Made by a program: the position numbers and the translations under genes | Shown here: piece by piece, positions 24,571 to 34,016 of the stretch | How the letters are laid out: each line of letters starts with the position of its first letter | Position numbering within the stretch: position 1 is the stretch's first letter | Origin: Methanoculleus bourgensis MS2 | GTDB taxonomy: Archaea; Halobacteriota; Methanomicrobia; Methanomicrobiales; Methanoculleaceae | Assembly: GCF_000304355.2 (NCBI RefSeq) | Contig: NC_018227.2 | Coordinates: 1,302,001 to 1,366,000, forward strand | DNA length: 64,000 bases | Direction of reading: 5' to 3' | Notes under the pieces: model-generated | What the model was told of the DNA's origin: nothing | Seen by the model: the letters and a program-made list of their open reading frames with translations, nothing else | Database searches by the model: none

Positions 24571-26994
24571 ATGGCTAATACCGATTATATTGAGGTGACC
24601 ATCAAGGAGGCGGCCCACGAGGACGCCGGCCGGGGGATCGCCAGGTTGAGCATCGACACCATGAAGGCGCTCGACCTTGTCAGCGGCGACGTCATCGAGA
24701 TCGAGGGGCGCCAGAAGGCGGCGACGCTGATCTGGCCCGGGTTCCCGCAGGACACCGGTAAGGCGGTCCTGCGCATCGACGGCAGCACCCGGAGCAATGT
24801 CGGGGCCGGGATCGACGACAAAGTCAGGATCAAGAAGACCGAGGCCGGATACGCGAAGAAAGTGACCATCCAGCCGACCCAGCCCATCCGCCTGGTCGGT
24901 GGAGAACAGTACCTGGGAAGAATCCTTCGCGGCCGCCCGGTCACTGAGGGGCAGCACATCAGGGTAAGCATCCTCGGCAACCCGCTCACGTTCGCTATCG
25001 CACGGGTTGTCCCGAAAGGCATCGCCATCGTCACAGACAGCACCGAGATCGAGCTGAAAGAGACCCCATATGAACCCGAGAAGGGGCGGCGTGAGGCGGT
25101 GACCGACGTCCACTATGAGGATATCGGCGGCCTCGACCGTGAACTGCAGCTCGTCCGTGAGATGATTGAGCTCCCGCTCCGGCACCCTGAACTCTTTGAG
25201 CGCCTCGGGATCGAGCCCCCGAAAGGCGTCCTGCTCTACGGCCCGCCGGGAACGGGGAAGACGCTGATCGCAAAAGCGGTGGCAAACGAGGTGGACGCCC
25301 ACTTCGTCACACTCTCCGGCCCTGAGATCATGAGCAAGTACTACGGCGAGTCTGAAGAGCGTCTCCGGGAGGTCTTTGAGGAGGCACAGGAGAACGCGCC
25401 CTCGATCATCTTCATCGACGAGATTGACTCGATCGCGCCCAAACGCGAGGAGGTGAAAGGCGAGGTCGAACGTCGGGTCGTCGCCCAGCTTCTGGCCCTG
25501 ATGGATGGGCTGAAGACCCGCGGCCAGGTGGTGGTTATCGCCGCAACGAACCTCCCTGATATCATCGACCCCGCCCTCCGGCGCGGTGGCAGGTTCGACC
25601 GTGAGATCGAGATCGGCATCCCGGACACCAAAGGGCGGCAGCAGATCTTCCAGATTCATACGCGCGGTATGCCGCTTGCCGAGGATGTGAACCTCGACGA
25701 TTACGCCCGCTCCACGCACGGCTTCGTCGGCGCTGATATAGCGCTGCTCGCAAAAGAGGCGGCGATGCACGCGCTCCGCAGGATCATACCGCATATCAAG
25801 ATCGAGGAGGAGATCCCTACCGAGATCATCGACCAGCTCCGCGTGACAAACGAGGACTTCCTCGAAGCGCATAAGCATGTTGAGCCGAGCGCGATGCGCG
25901 AAGTGCTCGTAGAGATCCCTGATGTCAAATGGGAGGACGTTGGAGGCCTCGAGGACGTCAAGGCCGAGCTTGCAGAGGCCGTTGAGTGGCCGCTCAAATA
26001 TCCGGAGATATTCGATGCCCTGGAGACTGAACCCCCCCGCGGGATCCTGCTCTTCGGCCCCCCTGGGACAGGGAAGACTCTCCTCGCAAAGGCTGTCGCA
26101 AACGAGAGTGAGAGCAATTTCATCTCCGTAAAGGGCCCGGAACTCCTCTCAAAATGGGTCGGAGAATCGGAACGCGGTGTTCGTCAGGTATTCCGGAAAG
26201 CAAGGCAAGCAGCGCCGTCGATTATCTTTTTCGACGAGATTGATGCACTCATGCCAAAGCGCGGAGCTTATATAGGATCATCGCACGTAACTGAAAGTGT
26301 GGTAAGCCAGATCCTGACAGAGCTTGACGGCCTCGAGGAGCTGAACAATGTCGTGGTTCTCGGCGCTACCAACCGCCCGGACATGTTGGACGAGGCGCTG
26401 CTCCGCCCCGGCAGGTTGGACCGGATGATATACGTCCCGCCGCCAGACCGGGAAGGCAGAAAGAAGATCTTCGAGGTGTACCTCAGGAACAGAGAGATCC
26501 TCGCAAACGACGTCGACATCGACGAACTGGTCGAGAGGACCGAGGGTTATGTCGGAGCCGATATCGAGGCGCTGGTCCGTGAGGCAAAGATCTCCGCCAT
26601 GCGCGAGTTCATCGCCATGACAGCCAAGAAGAGCGAGGAAGAACGGCGCCAGGCGGTCGGCAACGTGATGATCACGAAGAAGCACTTCGAAGATGCCCTC
26701 TCCCGTGTGAGAGGCACGCTCGATCTCGACCGGCTGGAGGAGGCCGAACGCCACTCCTGGCAGGTGCTCTATAACCAGGAGCAGCGGTCGACGCTCGAAG
26801 ATGCCGTCTCGACGATCAACCGTGCCAGGATGCGGGAGACCGGGAAGATCGAGCAGGAGGTCAAGGATCTCATACAGACCCTGAAGGATGCGGTCTACCA
26901 GAGAAAGAAAGACTTCGGCGAGATCAGGCGCCTCACAAAGGAGTTGAAGACCAGGATCGAACGCCCGTTGCCACAGACCGGTATGGCGTTCTGA
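24571..26994 (+). CDS. CDC48/VAT-type AAA+ unfoldase
   Basis: 807 residues. An N-domain of double-psi barrel plus second subdomain (about 1-185), then two AAA modules each with Walker A GPPGTGKT (about 228 and 500), Walker B IIFIDEID / IIFFDEID and second region of homology arginines ([17 protein letters not shown]). It feeds unfolded proteins to the proteasome. The D2 pore loop and C-terminal helices (about 735-800) are longer than in Thermoplasma VAT by eye. It is followed 80 nt later by a small heat-shock protein on the same strand, so the two probably respond together. Confidence 0.95.
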   Translation: MANTDYIEVTIKEAAHEDAGRGIARLSIDTMKALDLVSGDVIEIEGRQKAATLIWPGFPQDTGKAVLRIDGSTRSNVGAGIDDKVRIKKTEAGYAKKVTIQPTQPIRLVGGEQYLGRILRGRPVTEGQHIRVSILGNPLTFAIARVVPKGIAIVTDSTEIELKETPYEPEKGRREAVTDVHYEDIGGLDRELQLVREMIELPLRHPELFERLGIEPPKGVLLYGPPGTGKTLIAKAVANEVDAHFVTLSGPEIMSKYYGESEERLREVFEEAQENAPSIIFIDEIDSIAPKREEVKGEVERRVVAQLLALMDGLKTRGQVVVIAATNLPDIIDPALRRGGRFDREIEIGIPDTKGRQQIFQIHTRGMPLAEDVNLDDYARSTHGFVGADIALLAKEAAMHALRRIIPHIKIEEEIPTEIIDQLRVTNEDFLEAHKHVEPSAMREVLVEIPDVKWEDVGGLEDVKAELAEAVEWPLKYPEIFDALETEPPRGILLFGPPGTGKTLLAKAVANESESNFISVKGPELLSKWVGESERGVRQVFRKARQAAPSIIFFDEIDALMPKRGAYIGSSHVTESVVSQILTELDGLEELNNVVVLGATNRPDMLDEALLRPGRLDRMIYVPPPDREGRKKIFEVYLRNREILANDVDIDELVERTEGYVGADIEALVREAKISAMREFIAMTAKKSEEERRQAVGNVMITKKHFEDALSRVRGTLDLDRLEEAERHSWQVLYNQEQRSTLEDAVSTINRARMRETGKIEQEVKDLIQTLKDAVYQRKKDFGEIRRLTKELKTRIERPLPQTGMAF

Positions 26995-27076
26995 TGGGAG
27001 CGCTCACCCACGGGGCGCTTCCCTTCCTGGAGGGGTCGTATGACCCCCCTCATCAGGAGAAACCGAAAGAACAGTG

Positions 27077-27529
27077 ATGCACATGAGTGACAGCCCAGCA
27101 GATATCTTCCAGCAACTCAACGAATTGATGAAACGCCTCATGGAGCAGGGGCTCAAGGAACAGGGAGACCCGAACAAGCCGTTTGCCTACGGCTTCAAGA
27201 TTGTCATCCACGATGCCGGCACGACCGAGACATCGGTAGAGGGACCCGCACCGGCTCCTGAGGAGCCCTCCTCGGAGGGGACCCTCGAGCCGATAGCAGA
27301 GATGTACACGACCGATGACGACGTGACGGTGGCGGTCGATCTCCCGGGTATCGAGAAGGGGAGCATCCACCTGTCACTCATCGATGGTACGCTGACGATC
27401 ATCGCCGGCGGCAACCAACTGACCTCGGTGGAGATGCCGACCGTGGATGCCGAGTCCATGCAGTCGAGGTACAAACACGGCGTCCTGGAGGTCAAGTTCT
27501 CCCGGGGCAAGCCGATCAGGATCGACTGA
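27077..27529 (+). CDS. Hsp20/alpha-crystallin small heat-shock protein
   Basis: 150 residues from the ATG at 27077 (a GTG one codon earlier and an ATG two codons later are alternatives). The N-terminal half is variable with a Pro/Glu linker (EGPAPAPEEPSSEG). The C-terminal half is an alpha-crystallin domain: VTVAVDLPGIEKGSIHLSLI and YKHGVLEVKFSRGKPIRID; the GVLEVKFS strand is the family hallmark (usually GVLTITLPK). The IxI tail motif appears as IRI. Holdase chaperone, likely cofactor to VAT upstream. Confidence 0.85.
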   Translation: MHMSDSPADIFQQLNELMKRLMEQGLKEQGDPNKPFAYGFKIVIHDAGTTETSVEGPAPAPEEPSSEGTLEPIAEMYTTDDDVTVAVDLPGIEKGSIHLSLIDGTLTIIAGGNQLTSVEMPTVDAESMQSRYKHGVLEVKFSRGKPIRID

Positions 27530-27540
27530 AGAGTATAACC

Positions 27541-27587
27541 GCCTGCCGGTTTTGGGCCCTAGGGGACAATACTTTTTTGCCGGCAGA
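27541..27587 (+). terminator. Terminator after the hsp20 gene
   Basis: CTGCCGG (27542-27548) and CCGGCAG (27580-27586) flank TTTTTT at 27573-27578 right after the stop. Confidence 0.5.
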
Positions 27588-27990
27588 ACCCGATCGGCTG
27601 GCGCCTGCCGGGCTGTGGGGAACACATCCATCCACCACCAGTCTTCTTCCTTACCTGTTTTCCTGCCCGCATCCACATGACCGCTCCCAGTGAAGACGCG
27701 CGACTGCCGCAGGCGCCGTCTGCTACGTTTTTCAGAAATGCCGCTCTTGCAGGCGTCATGACCCTCTATGATCCTGTATAGCCGGACAGAATGGGTGAAA
27801 GACGTGAGAATCACCCCGGTATCGGTATCTGATAGATATGCTGTACAGGAGCGGGCTAGCGGGGGCAAGGGCGATCAAAAAAAATGATTGTATCAGCCAA
27901 CCCTTTTTCTAGGCAACAACACCTACATATAGAGCAGTACCTATCTAGTAGCCTAAGTGGGCTACGCCTGTCTAGGTAGTGGTGATTTGA
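27588..27990. other. Intergenic gap, promoter of FBP aldolase/phosphatase
   Basis: No gene is seen. The first 250 bp are featureless GC-rich DNA; the last 120 bp are AT-rich and hold the promoter described separately. Confidence 0.4.
27918..27982 (+). promoter_or_regulatory. Promoter with extended inverted repeat upstream of fbp
   Basis: CTACATATAGAG (27923-27934) is the TATA candidate. It is followed by CTATCTAGTAGCC-taagtg-GGCTAC-gcctgt-CTAGGTAG (27941-27979): a perfect GTAGCC/GGCTAC pair inside an imperfect CTATCTAG/CTAGGTAG pair. It could be an operator or the 5' leader stem of the mRNA. Confidence 0.5.
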
Positions 27991-29088
27991 ATGGTTAAGA
28001 CCACCGTGTCCGTGATTAAAGCAGATGTAGGTAGTTATCCGGGGCACTCCCGCACCCACCCGAAGCTCCTCGAGGTGGCAGCCCGGATGCTTAAGGAGGC
28101 AGAAGGCAGCACGATCATCGACTCGTATGTCACCCACTGCGGTGACGACCTCGAGCTGATTATGACGCACACCAAGGGCGAGGATAACGAAGAGATCCAT
28201 GAACTGGCGTGGAACGTCTTCCTGGAATGTGCGAAGATAGCCAAGGAAATGAAACTCTACGGAGCGGGCCAGGACCTGCTCGCCGATGCGTTCAGCGGCA
28301 ACGTCAAGGGGATGGGACCCGGTGTTGCCGAGATGGAGTTTGAAGAACGCGGTTCCGACCCGCTTTTGGTCTTCATGGCTGACAAGACCGAGCCGGGTGC
28401 GTGGAACTACTTCCTCTACAAGATCTTTGCCGATCCCTTCAGCACGTCCGGCCTCGTCATCGACCCCTCGATGCACCAGGGGTTCACCTTCGAGGTCCAT
28501 GATGTCATGGAGAAGCGGAGGATCCGGTTCAATACACCGGAAGAGTCATACAGTCTCCTTGCCTATATTGGGGCACCGAGCCGTTATGTGATCAAGTACG
28601 TCTGGAAGAAGGACGGCACGATTGCAGCCTCTACAAGCACCCAGCGGCTGAACATGATGGCCGGCCGGTACGTCGGCAAGGACGATCCGGTCATGGTCAT
28701 CAGGGCACAGAGCGGGCTGCCGTCAGTCGGTGAAGTCATCGATCCCTTCAGGACGCCCATCCTCGTGGCCGGCTGGATGCGCGGGTCGCACCACGGCCCC
28801 TTCATGCCGGTGGGGGTCTGTGACGCAAACTGCACGCAGTTCGACGGACCGCCCCGGGTCGTCTGCCTCGGGTTCCAGGTCAGCAATGGGAAGCTGATCG
28901 GGCCTGCAGATATGTTTGACGATCCGGCATTCAACCGCGTCCGCGACCGGTGCTGCGAGCTCTCAGATGTGCTCCGGGCCCACGGGCCGTTTGAACCTCA
29001 CCGGCTCTCACTTGAGGAGATGGAGTATACCACCCTCCCGGGAGTCGAGAAGCAGTTCAAGGACCGCTGGGAAGACCTTCCCGAATAA
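27991..29088 (+). CDS. fbp: Bifunctional fructose-1,6-bisphosphate aldolase/phosphatase
   Basis: 365 residues, the normal length of the archaeal class V FBPase (FBPA/P). It makes FBP from triose phosphates and dephosphorylates it to fructose-6-phosphate, pulling gluconeogenesis forward. Motifs: KADVGSYPGHSRTHP (N-terminal Mg/phosphate site), HCGDDLELIMTH, DKTEPGAWN, the Schiff-base Lys region YVWKKDG (about 212), and GWMRGSHHGPFMPVG. The start is an ATG shortly after the inverted-repeat leader. Single gene. Confidence 0.95.
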   Translation: MVKTTVSVIKADVGSYPGHSRTHPKLLEVAARMLKEAEGSTIIDSYVTHCGDDLELIMTHTKGEDNEEIHELAWNVFLECAKIAKEMKLYGAGQDLLADAFSGNVKGMGPGVAEMEFEERGSDPLLVFMADKTEPGAWNYFLYKIFADPFSTSGLVIDPSMHQGFTFEVHDVMEKRRIRFNTPEESYSLLAYIGAPSRYVIKYVWKKDGTIAASTSTQRLNMMAGRYVGKDDPVMVIRAQSGLPSVGEVIDPFRTPILVAGWMRGSHHGPFMPVGVCDANCTQFDGPPRVVCLGFQVSNGKLIGPADMFDDPAFNRVRDRCCELSDVLRAHGPFEPHRLSLEEMEYTTLPGVEKQFKDRWEDLPE

Positions 29089-29101
29089 ACTCTTCTTTTT
29101 C
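29089..29101 (+). terminator. T-rich terminator after fbp
   Basis: CTCTTCTTTTTCC immediately follows the stop. Confidence 0.4.
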
Positions 29102-29284
29102 CGGTTGTTCGGCCGGTGGCCGGGGATCAACCATGAATCGCGCATGAGTCCCGGCGGGGCGCAGAGATAGCAGGATGAAGATGGATTTTTCCTGTAACCC
29201 GGGCTTCCTGTTGATTGGCTGCCATGGCACCCCCCGGTTGCTCATGCAAACCTTAATGAGTGAAGATAACCACATAAGAACAGG

Positions 29285-29521
29285 ATGGTTAACGGTATTG
29301 TACTCCCCGTAAAGAAGGTTTTTTCGCTTGTAGACTCTAAAATTGTCGTTGAGATAAAGGACGACGGCAGGAAACTCCAGGGTCGGCTTGTGGCGGTGGA
29401 TGAACACCTGAACCTGCACATGGATGAGACCACCGAGTATACCGGTGACCAGAGAGGCCGCACACTGGGGACTGTTGTCATAAGAGGCAATAACATCCTG
29501 ACCATTTCACCCCTGCTCTGA
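29285..29521 (+). CDS. LSm (Sm-like) RNA-binding protein
   Basis: 78 residues. The Sm1 motif VEIKDDGRKLQGRLVAVDEH-LNLHMDE and Sm2 GTVVIRGNNILTI are both present; the IRG triad and the Asn in HLNLHMD form the uridine-binding pocket. Archaeal LSm proteins make hexa- or heptameric rings that bind U-rich RNA. It lies 5 nt before a winged-helix gene, probably one transcript. Its N-terminal VLPVKKVFSLVDSKI is longer than the short bacterial Hfq form and typical of archaea. Confidence 0.85.
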   Translation: MVNGIVLPVKKVFSLVDSKIVVEIKDDGRKLQGRLVAVDEHLNLHMDETTEYTGDQRGRTLGTVVIRGNNILTISPLL

Positions 29522-29526
29522 TAACC

Positions 29527-29868
29527 ATGTCCGACCAGGAGGAAGAAGCACTTAAGATTATCCAATCCCAACGCCAGGGGGTTCTCCAGAGTGAGCTCTG
29601 GAAAATCCTCGAGATCGATAGCAGAAAGTGCTCGAGGATCGTGAAGCGGCTGCTGGATGCCGGGTTGATAGAGCGCGTCGAGTTCCGCAGCGACGGCATC
29701 AAGACCTATCTTCTCCGGGCGAAGAAACGGGCGATCGATCCCTGTGTTATCCTTGCCGGGGAAGAGATCCTCCCGTGCATCGGCTGCGAGCGGGAATGTG
29801 TTCCGGAGGAGTGCGCGCTCCTCCTCGACTGGATGTACCACCTTGCTTTTGAAGAGTTTCAGGAGTAA
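29527..29868 (+). CDS. Winged-helix protein with C-terminal four-cysteine motif
   Basis: 113 residues. The first 75 are a MarR-like winged helix (VLQSELWKILEIDSRKCSRIVKRLL, then a wing RSDGIKTYLLRAKK). The tail PCIGCERECVPEECALL has four cysteines in C-x2-C-x3-C-x5-C, able to bind zinc or an iron-sulfur cluster. Winged helix plus Fe-S tail recalls hRPC39/TFE-beta-type transcription factors as well as metal-sensing regulators; which is right is not clear. Coupled to the LSm gene, so a role in RNA synthesis or fate is inferred. Confidence 0.75.
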   Translation: MSDQEEEALKIIQSQRQGVLQSELWKILEIDSRKCSRIVKRLLDAGLIERVEFRSDGIKTYLLRAKKRAIDPCVILAGEEILPCIGCERECVPEECALLLDWMYHLAFEEFQE

Positions 29869-29880
29869 GTTTCTTTTTTC
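29868..29880 (+). terminator. T-rich terminator after winged-helix gene
   Basis: GTTTCTTTTTTCT follows the stop directly. Confidence 0.4.
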
Positions 29881-30023
29881 TACGAAGTTCGCCCCTGTTT
29901 GGGCGACTGAGGGCGCTGGCGGTTAGTTCCATCATGTCTTGCCCTGATGATCGTCCCCGACCACCGATACGCCAGGATACGCCGGTTGCCGGACTGGATT
30001 CTTCCCCCGACTCACCGACGTAG

Positions 30024-30048
30024 CAGTGGGCCGTGGTGAGAATCGCCA
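30024..30048 (-). repeat. Dispersed core repeat, copy 4
   Basis: Plus strand CAGTGGGCCGTGGTGAGAAT then CGCC. Preceded by CTCACCGACGTAG, equivalent to the flank of copies 1 and 8. Confidence 0.7.
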
Positions 30049-30187
30049 TGGAGGTGGTGGCCGGGGAAGGGGCTCGCCCCCCGCAGAGGGGTACTCGCAA
30101 CCCCCTCCTCGTAGTCCCCCGCCCTGCCCGCACATTCGGCGCTCCTCTCCCGCCCTCCGAGGAGCGGAGGGAGTGCGTGGCGATACC

Positions 30188-30364
30188 TAGTGGAGCATTT
30201 CATCTAATATTGTCCATGCAATACCATCTCACGCGAAGGGCGCGAAGCCGCGAAGTTCGGTTGCTGGGCGGCAGAGTCCCCTTCGCGTTCTTCGCGTCTT
30301 CGCGTGAGGTGGCGATCGCTCGCCCCGCATCAGGACCCGCAACATAAGGTGAAACGGTCCACTA
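30188..30364. mobile_element. MITE-like element B (TAGTGGA family)
   Basis: 177 bp. Ends TAGTGGAGCATTTCATCTAA... and ...TAAGGTGAAACGGTCCACTA are 25 bp imperfect inverted repeats. The interior is two opposed CGCGAAG palindromes (30222-30320). The flanks read GATAC-CTAG and CTAG-GTGGC, consistent with a CTAG (or TA) target duplication. The right flank is tnpB. Confidence 0.75.
30222..30320. repeat. CGCGAAG-type palindromic repeats
   Basis: CTCACGCGAAGGGCGCGAAG... (30222-) and ...TTCGCGTCTTCGCGTGAGG (-30310) are opposed arrays of the heptamer CGCGAAG/CTTCGCG. Confidence 0.75.
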
Positions 30365-30470
30365 GGTGGCTCTACAACAAACTTCTGGAAGAGTGCGGCG
30401 CCAGCGTTGACGCGGTGCAAGAAGGGGGAACCTGCCCGACAATCGCACGGCGGCAGTTATTCAAGGATAG
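30365..30470 (+). pseudogene. tnpB: tnpB fragment (N-terminal coding part)
   Basis: Reads WLYNKLLEECGASVDAVQEG, matching WLYNTLLEECNTARENG of the intact TnpB at 379-1566. It starts exactly at the MITE boundary and fades after about 35 codons. The sequence before this point is missing, so it cannot be expressed as TnpB. Confidence 0.75.
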
Positions 30471-31028
30471 ATACGATGTAGAGAGAAAAGGATACACAAA
30501 AAGACGACGTCAAGGGGGGAAGTGTCTCGTGTGATCCAAGTCTCTCTGGATATGTTTAGTCAGGTTTGGTATATAATTATTTTTAATTACAACTGAGGAA
30601 ATATAAAGATTCTGGCCGGTTGCCCGGATGTTTACGAAGAGAGCAGGCGGAAGACTCACACCTCAACGGGGGACGCTGTGCATCCCCAGCATCCCTAACG
30701 ATCGACTCTGCAGGACTGCAATCTGCAGATCGTCCCGGTGCTCCTGTGCTGAGGATGCTCAGGCAAGATACATCCCACGCACGCCTGCTGGAGAGGGATG
30801 CGGTTACGCCAGCGCAAACGCGTGCTGGATAATGAAACCCGCATGAGACATGACGAGAGACTGCGCGGATGAAAACAATGTCCAGGCCGTAGTGAAGCAA
30901 TTGCATCGAATATTTCACACGCAACGTTGCTTCATGCGAAGGCACGAGGGGACAGTGCGGGATTTGGGCATTTTGGGCGACATGACGCAGCGACTGGTTG
31001 AGGAGGAGCCTCGGTCTGGCCTTTCACC

Positions 31029-31055
31029 GGGCCTGTCGATGTAGCGGTAGACTGT
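31029..31055 (-). repeat. Dispersed core repeat, copy 8 (degenerate)
   Basis: TGTAGCGGTAGACTGTGGCG (from 31039) parallels TGTAGCAGTGGACCGTGGTG with several changes; the preceding CTGTCGA matches the flank of copies 1 and 4. Confidence 0.5.
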
Positions 31056-31309
31056 GGCGGGGGCAGGGAGGGTCTCCCTCCGATGCGGCAGCCGTCTCCA
31101 GGACACAGATAGGCCCGAGAGCCCTGGTCACCTGGACCGGAGGTTTCAGGGAAAAATATTTCCGGTATGCAGTACGCCCATTTTCCTGCAACCCGTATCC
31201 GGCGCCGGCTCCACCAGGGCCGACAGCCCGGCACCAAGTTTGTTGTCTCTTTCGCAACAAATCATTTATCTTCATGCGGCGGAGATGTATACTAGAACAG
31301 AGGCAGAGC

Positions 31310-33556
31310 ATGAGATCACCATTCCAGTTGATTGGCGAGAGTATTACGCGGCGGCCGATGGCAGTCGCTGCGATCTTTATTCTCGTCTTTATCATTGCAC
31401 TCTACGGCATGGGCCAGACCACCATGGAGACGGGGAGGGATACCTACATCGACAAGAGTACTCCCCGCGGTGCCCTGCTCGATAAGTACCTGGACACATT
31501 CAAGTCCGATTCGGTCATGTTGCTCTTCGAGTGCGACAACGTCCTCGATACCGACGTCCTGGCGTATATCGACCAGTTACAATCCGAGATCGGCCGCGAG
31601 GAGTACGTCGCCGGAACCCTGAGCGTCATCGATATGGTGAAGCAGGTGAACGGGGGCGCGCTCCCTGCATCTGAAGCTGAGATCATCATGGCAAAAGAGA
31701 AGGTGCCGCCTGAACTCCTATCCCGGTACCTCCCGTCCAATATGATGACGATCAGCGTCGTCACCCTCGCGCCAGGCGTCTCCAAGGATACCCGGGATCA
31801 GGTCCTCGACAGCATTGAGTCGCGCATCAGTTTCTCTGATGCGCCCCCGGGCGTCAAGGTGACCGTGACCGGTTCGCCTGCTTTCGCCAAACAGATGGGC
31901 GAGGAGATCAACGACTCGATGGGCGTGCTGATCGGTGCCGCCATGCTCCTCATGGTACTGGCCGTGGGCCTCCTCTTCGGGCACGTCCGTTACCGGTTCC
32001 TGCCGGTCTTCGTGGTGGGGACGGGACTTATCCTGACCTTCGGCACCATGGGGCTTGTTGGGATCCCGATCAGTATGGTCGTGATCGGCGCGTTCCCGGT
32101 GCTGATCGGAATCGGGATCGACTACGCCATCCAGTTCCAGTCCCGGTTCGATGAGGAGGCACGGCACGCCCCAATCCAGGAAGCAGCGATAACGACCATC
32201 CGAAACTCAGGCCCCGCAATCCTGTATGCGATGATTGCGACGTCGCTTGGGTTCATCGCCATGTGGATATCTCCCGTGCCGATGGTCCGCGACTTCGGTC
32301 TGGTCTGCGTTATGGGGGTGGTCTTCTGCTACATCTCGGCCCTGATCATCGTCCCGACGTTCGGCATGCTGGTCAAGTACCGGCCGAAAGCAACAGGCAA
32401 CGAGTCCACCGGTTCCAGCATGGAGGCGTACGACCGGTTCCTCGGCGGCGTTGCGGGGAAGATCGCAAAACACCCGGTCCCGATCCTTCTGGTCCTCGGA
32501 CTTGTCGCGCTTGTCGGCGTGCAGCTCGATGCCTCCATCCCCATCAACTCGGATGAAGAGACCTTCGTCCCCGACGATATGTCTGCAGTTGTCGACCTGC
32601 AGAAGATGCGGCGCACCATGGGGTCGACAGATACCCTGCCGCTCTATATCAGGGGCGACGGCGTCACGAACCTGGACACCCTGACATGGATAAAAAAGTT
32701 TGAGGACTATGAGGTAGCCAACAACGATAAGATCACATCGGCCACGAGTATCGTCACCTACCTGGTCCAGTACAACGACGGCAGGATGCCGACGACCCAG
32801 CAGGAGGTCGACGCGGTCCTGGCGCGCATCCCTGAGGAGACGAAGAAGCCGTACCTGAGCGGCGACACCGAGACGGTCATCGAGTTTGGCCTTGTGGAGA
32901 TGGAGAACGAGGTTGCCCTCTCGCTCGTGGACCGGATGAAGAGCGATGTTGCATGGAACTACCCGCCACCGGGGATCACTGCAGAACCGACAGGGATGAT
33001 CGAGATGTTCACCAACCTGATGACCGATATCTCGGAGAGCAAGACGACAATGACGGTCCTCGGGTTCGGGATGATCTTCGTCTTCCTGCTCCTTGTCTAC
33101 AGGAAGCTGACTGCGGTCTCACCAGTCATCCCGATCATCTTCATCGTAGGCTGGAACGGGGCGATCATGTACCTGCTCGGCCTTGACTACACGCCGCTGA
33201 CCGCGGTGCTCGGGTCGATGACGATCGGGGTGGCCTCGGAGTACACCATCCTGATCATGGAGCGGTTCCAGGAAGAGCGGAGACGCGGAAAGGAGAGGCA
33301 CGAGGCGATCCAGCAGGCAGTCCAGAAGATCGGAACGGCTATCACCGTGTCAGGCATGACGACGGTCTTTGGATTCTCGGCGCTGCTGCTCTCTACGTTT
33401 AACATCATCAGCAACTTCGGCATCGTGACGGTCATCACTGTCGGGTTCTCGCTCCTCGGCGCGATCCTCGTCATGCCGGCGGTCCTCTCCCTGATGGACC
33501 GGTTCAGCCGGCAGGATACGAATGAGAGCGCAGAGACCGCACCTGCCTCACTCTAG
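31310..33556 (+). CDS. RND/MMPL-family exporter (HAE3-like)
   Basis: 748 residues from MRSPFQLIGESI. The long in-frame extension to 30998 is intergenic sequence. Two repeats, each one N-terminal helix, a large extracytoplasmic loop and five helices with the sterol-sensing-like core: GVLIGAAMLLMVLAVGLLFGH... GIGIDYAIQFQSR (about 290-395) and TVLGFGMIFVFLLLVYRKL... IGVASEYTILIMERF (about 585-720). The paired Gly/Asp in GIDYA is the proton relay region of RND pumps; the second copy has ASEYT, so the halves differ. Archaeal HAE3 proteins are thought to move hydrophobic or lipid-like molecules. Substrate unknown. Confidence 0.88.
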   Translation: MRSPFQLIGESITRRPMAVAAIFILVFIIALYGMGQTTMETGRDTYIDKSTPRGALLDKYLDTFKSDSVMLLFECDNVLDTDVLAYIDQLQSEIGREEYVAGTLSVIDMVKQVNGGALPASEAEIIMAKEKVPPELLSRYLPSNMMTISVVTLAPGVSKDTRDQVLDSIESRISFSDAPPGVKVTVTGSPAFAKQMGEEINDSMGVLIGAAMLLMVLAVGLLFGHVRYRFLPVFVVGTGLILTFGTMGLVGIPISMVVIGAFPVLIGIGIDYAIQFQSRFDEEARHAPIQEAAITTIRNSGPAILYAMIATSLGFIAMWISPVPMVRDFGLVCVMGVVFCYISALIIVPTFGMLVKYRPKATGNESTGSSMEAYDRFLGGVAGKIAKHPVPILLVLGLVALVGVQLDASIPINSDEETFVPDDMSAVVDLQKMRRTMGSTDTLPLYIRGDGVTNLDTLTWIKKFEDYEVANNDKITSATSIVTYLVQYNDGRMPTTQQEVDAVLARIPEETKKPYLSGDTETVIEFGLVEMENEVALSLVDRMKSDVAWNYPPPGITAEPTGMIEMFTNLMTDISESKTTMTVLGFGMIFVFLLLVYRKLTAVSPVIPIIFIVGWNGAIMYLLGLDYTPLTAVLGSMTIGVASEYTILIMERFQEERRRGKERHEAIQQAVQKIGTAITVSGMTTVFGFSALLLSTFNIISNFGIVTVITVGFSLLGAILVMPAVLSLMDRFSRQDTNESAETAPASL

Positions 33557-33678
33557 GTCCGGGATGCTGCCCGGGAACCCCCCCTCTTTATTATCCGCAA
33601 CTGGTTGGTTTTTCGAAAGGTACTCAATCAGGCACAGACAACCAAAATTCCTGGAACTTACTTCTTTGCGCTCCCGGG

Positions 33679-34016
33679 CACTACTGCATCGTGTCACCTT
33701 ATTTTAGAAATTTTTGTCGCATGCCGGGATGGGTCCCTCCGGTCTCACGCGAAGTCGCGAAGAGCGCGAAGTTCGGTATAATCCCCTGAAACGCCTCATC
33801 AAGTCTTCGCGTGAGGCTGTATCGTTATCCCCATCCACCAACTCACGCGAAGCCGCGAAGATTGGTCTTGGGTACCTGCAACGCCCCTTCGCGGCCTTCG
33901 CGTCTTCGCGTGAGGCAGTGCGGTCATAGAGAGTACCAACGTCTCACGCGGAAGCACGCGGGAGGTCGCGAAGAGGGACGGAAGATCTCTAAATTTAAGA
34001 TGACAAAGAGCACTAC
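33679..34016. mobile_element. MITE-like element E (divergent TAGTGGA family)
   Basis: Arms CACTACTGCATCGTGTCACC... (33679-) and ...AAGATGACAAAGAGCACTAC (-34016) are imperfect inverted repeats of about 28 bp. The right end overlaps the left end of element C. The interior is CGCGAAG arrays. Confidence 0.55.
33738..33985. repeat. Cluster of CGCGAAG-type palindromic repeats
   Basis: Five blocks in alternating orientation, e.g. CTCACGCGAAGTCGCGAAGA (33742), CTTCGCGTGAGGC (33805), CTCACGCGAAGCCGCGAAGA (33841), CTTCGCGTCTTCGCGTGAGG (33897) and CTCACGCGGAAGCACGCGGG (33943). Extensive hairpins are possible. Confidence 0.75.

Larger units (their letters stand above)
29881..31309. repeat. Long repeat-rich gap with tnpB fragment
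   Basis: About 1.4 kb without an intact gene: core copy 4 (30024-30048), MITE-like element B (30188-30364), tnpB fragment (30365-30470), AT-rich DNA (30545-30610), a GC-rich stretch of unknown origin (30610-30820), a CATGAGACATGACGAGAGAC block (30842-30861) shared with 1817 and 13916, and degenerate core copy 8 (31029-31055). Confidence 0.65.

Noticed and set aside
24532-25878. A 448-codon minus-strand frame opposite VAT
   Set aside because: Antisense to the N-terminal half of VAT with no motif or ribosome site.
30998-31309. 104-codon N-terminal extension of the HAE3 transporter
   Set aside because: It covers a degenerate core repeat and intergenic DNA; the family starts directly before the first helix.
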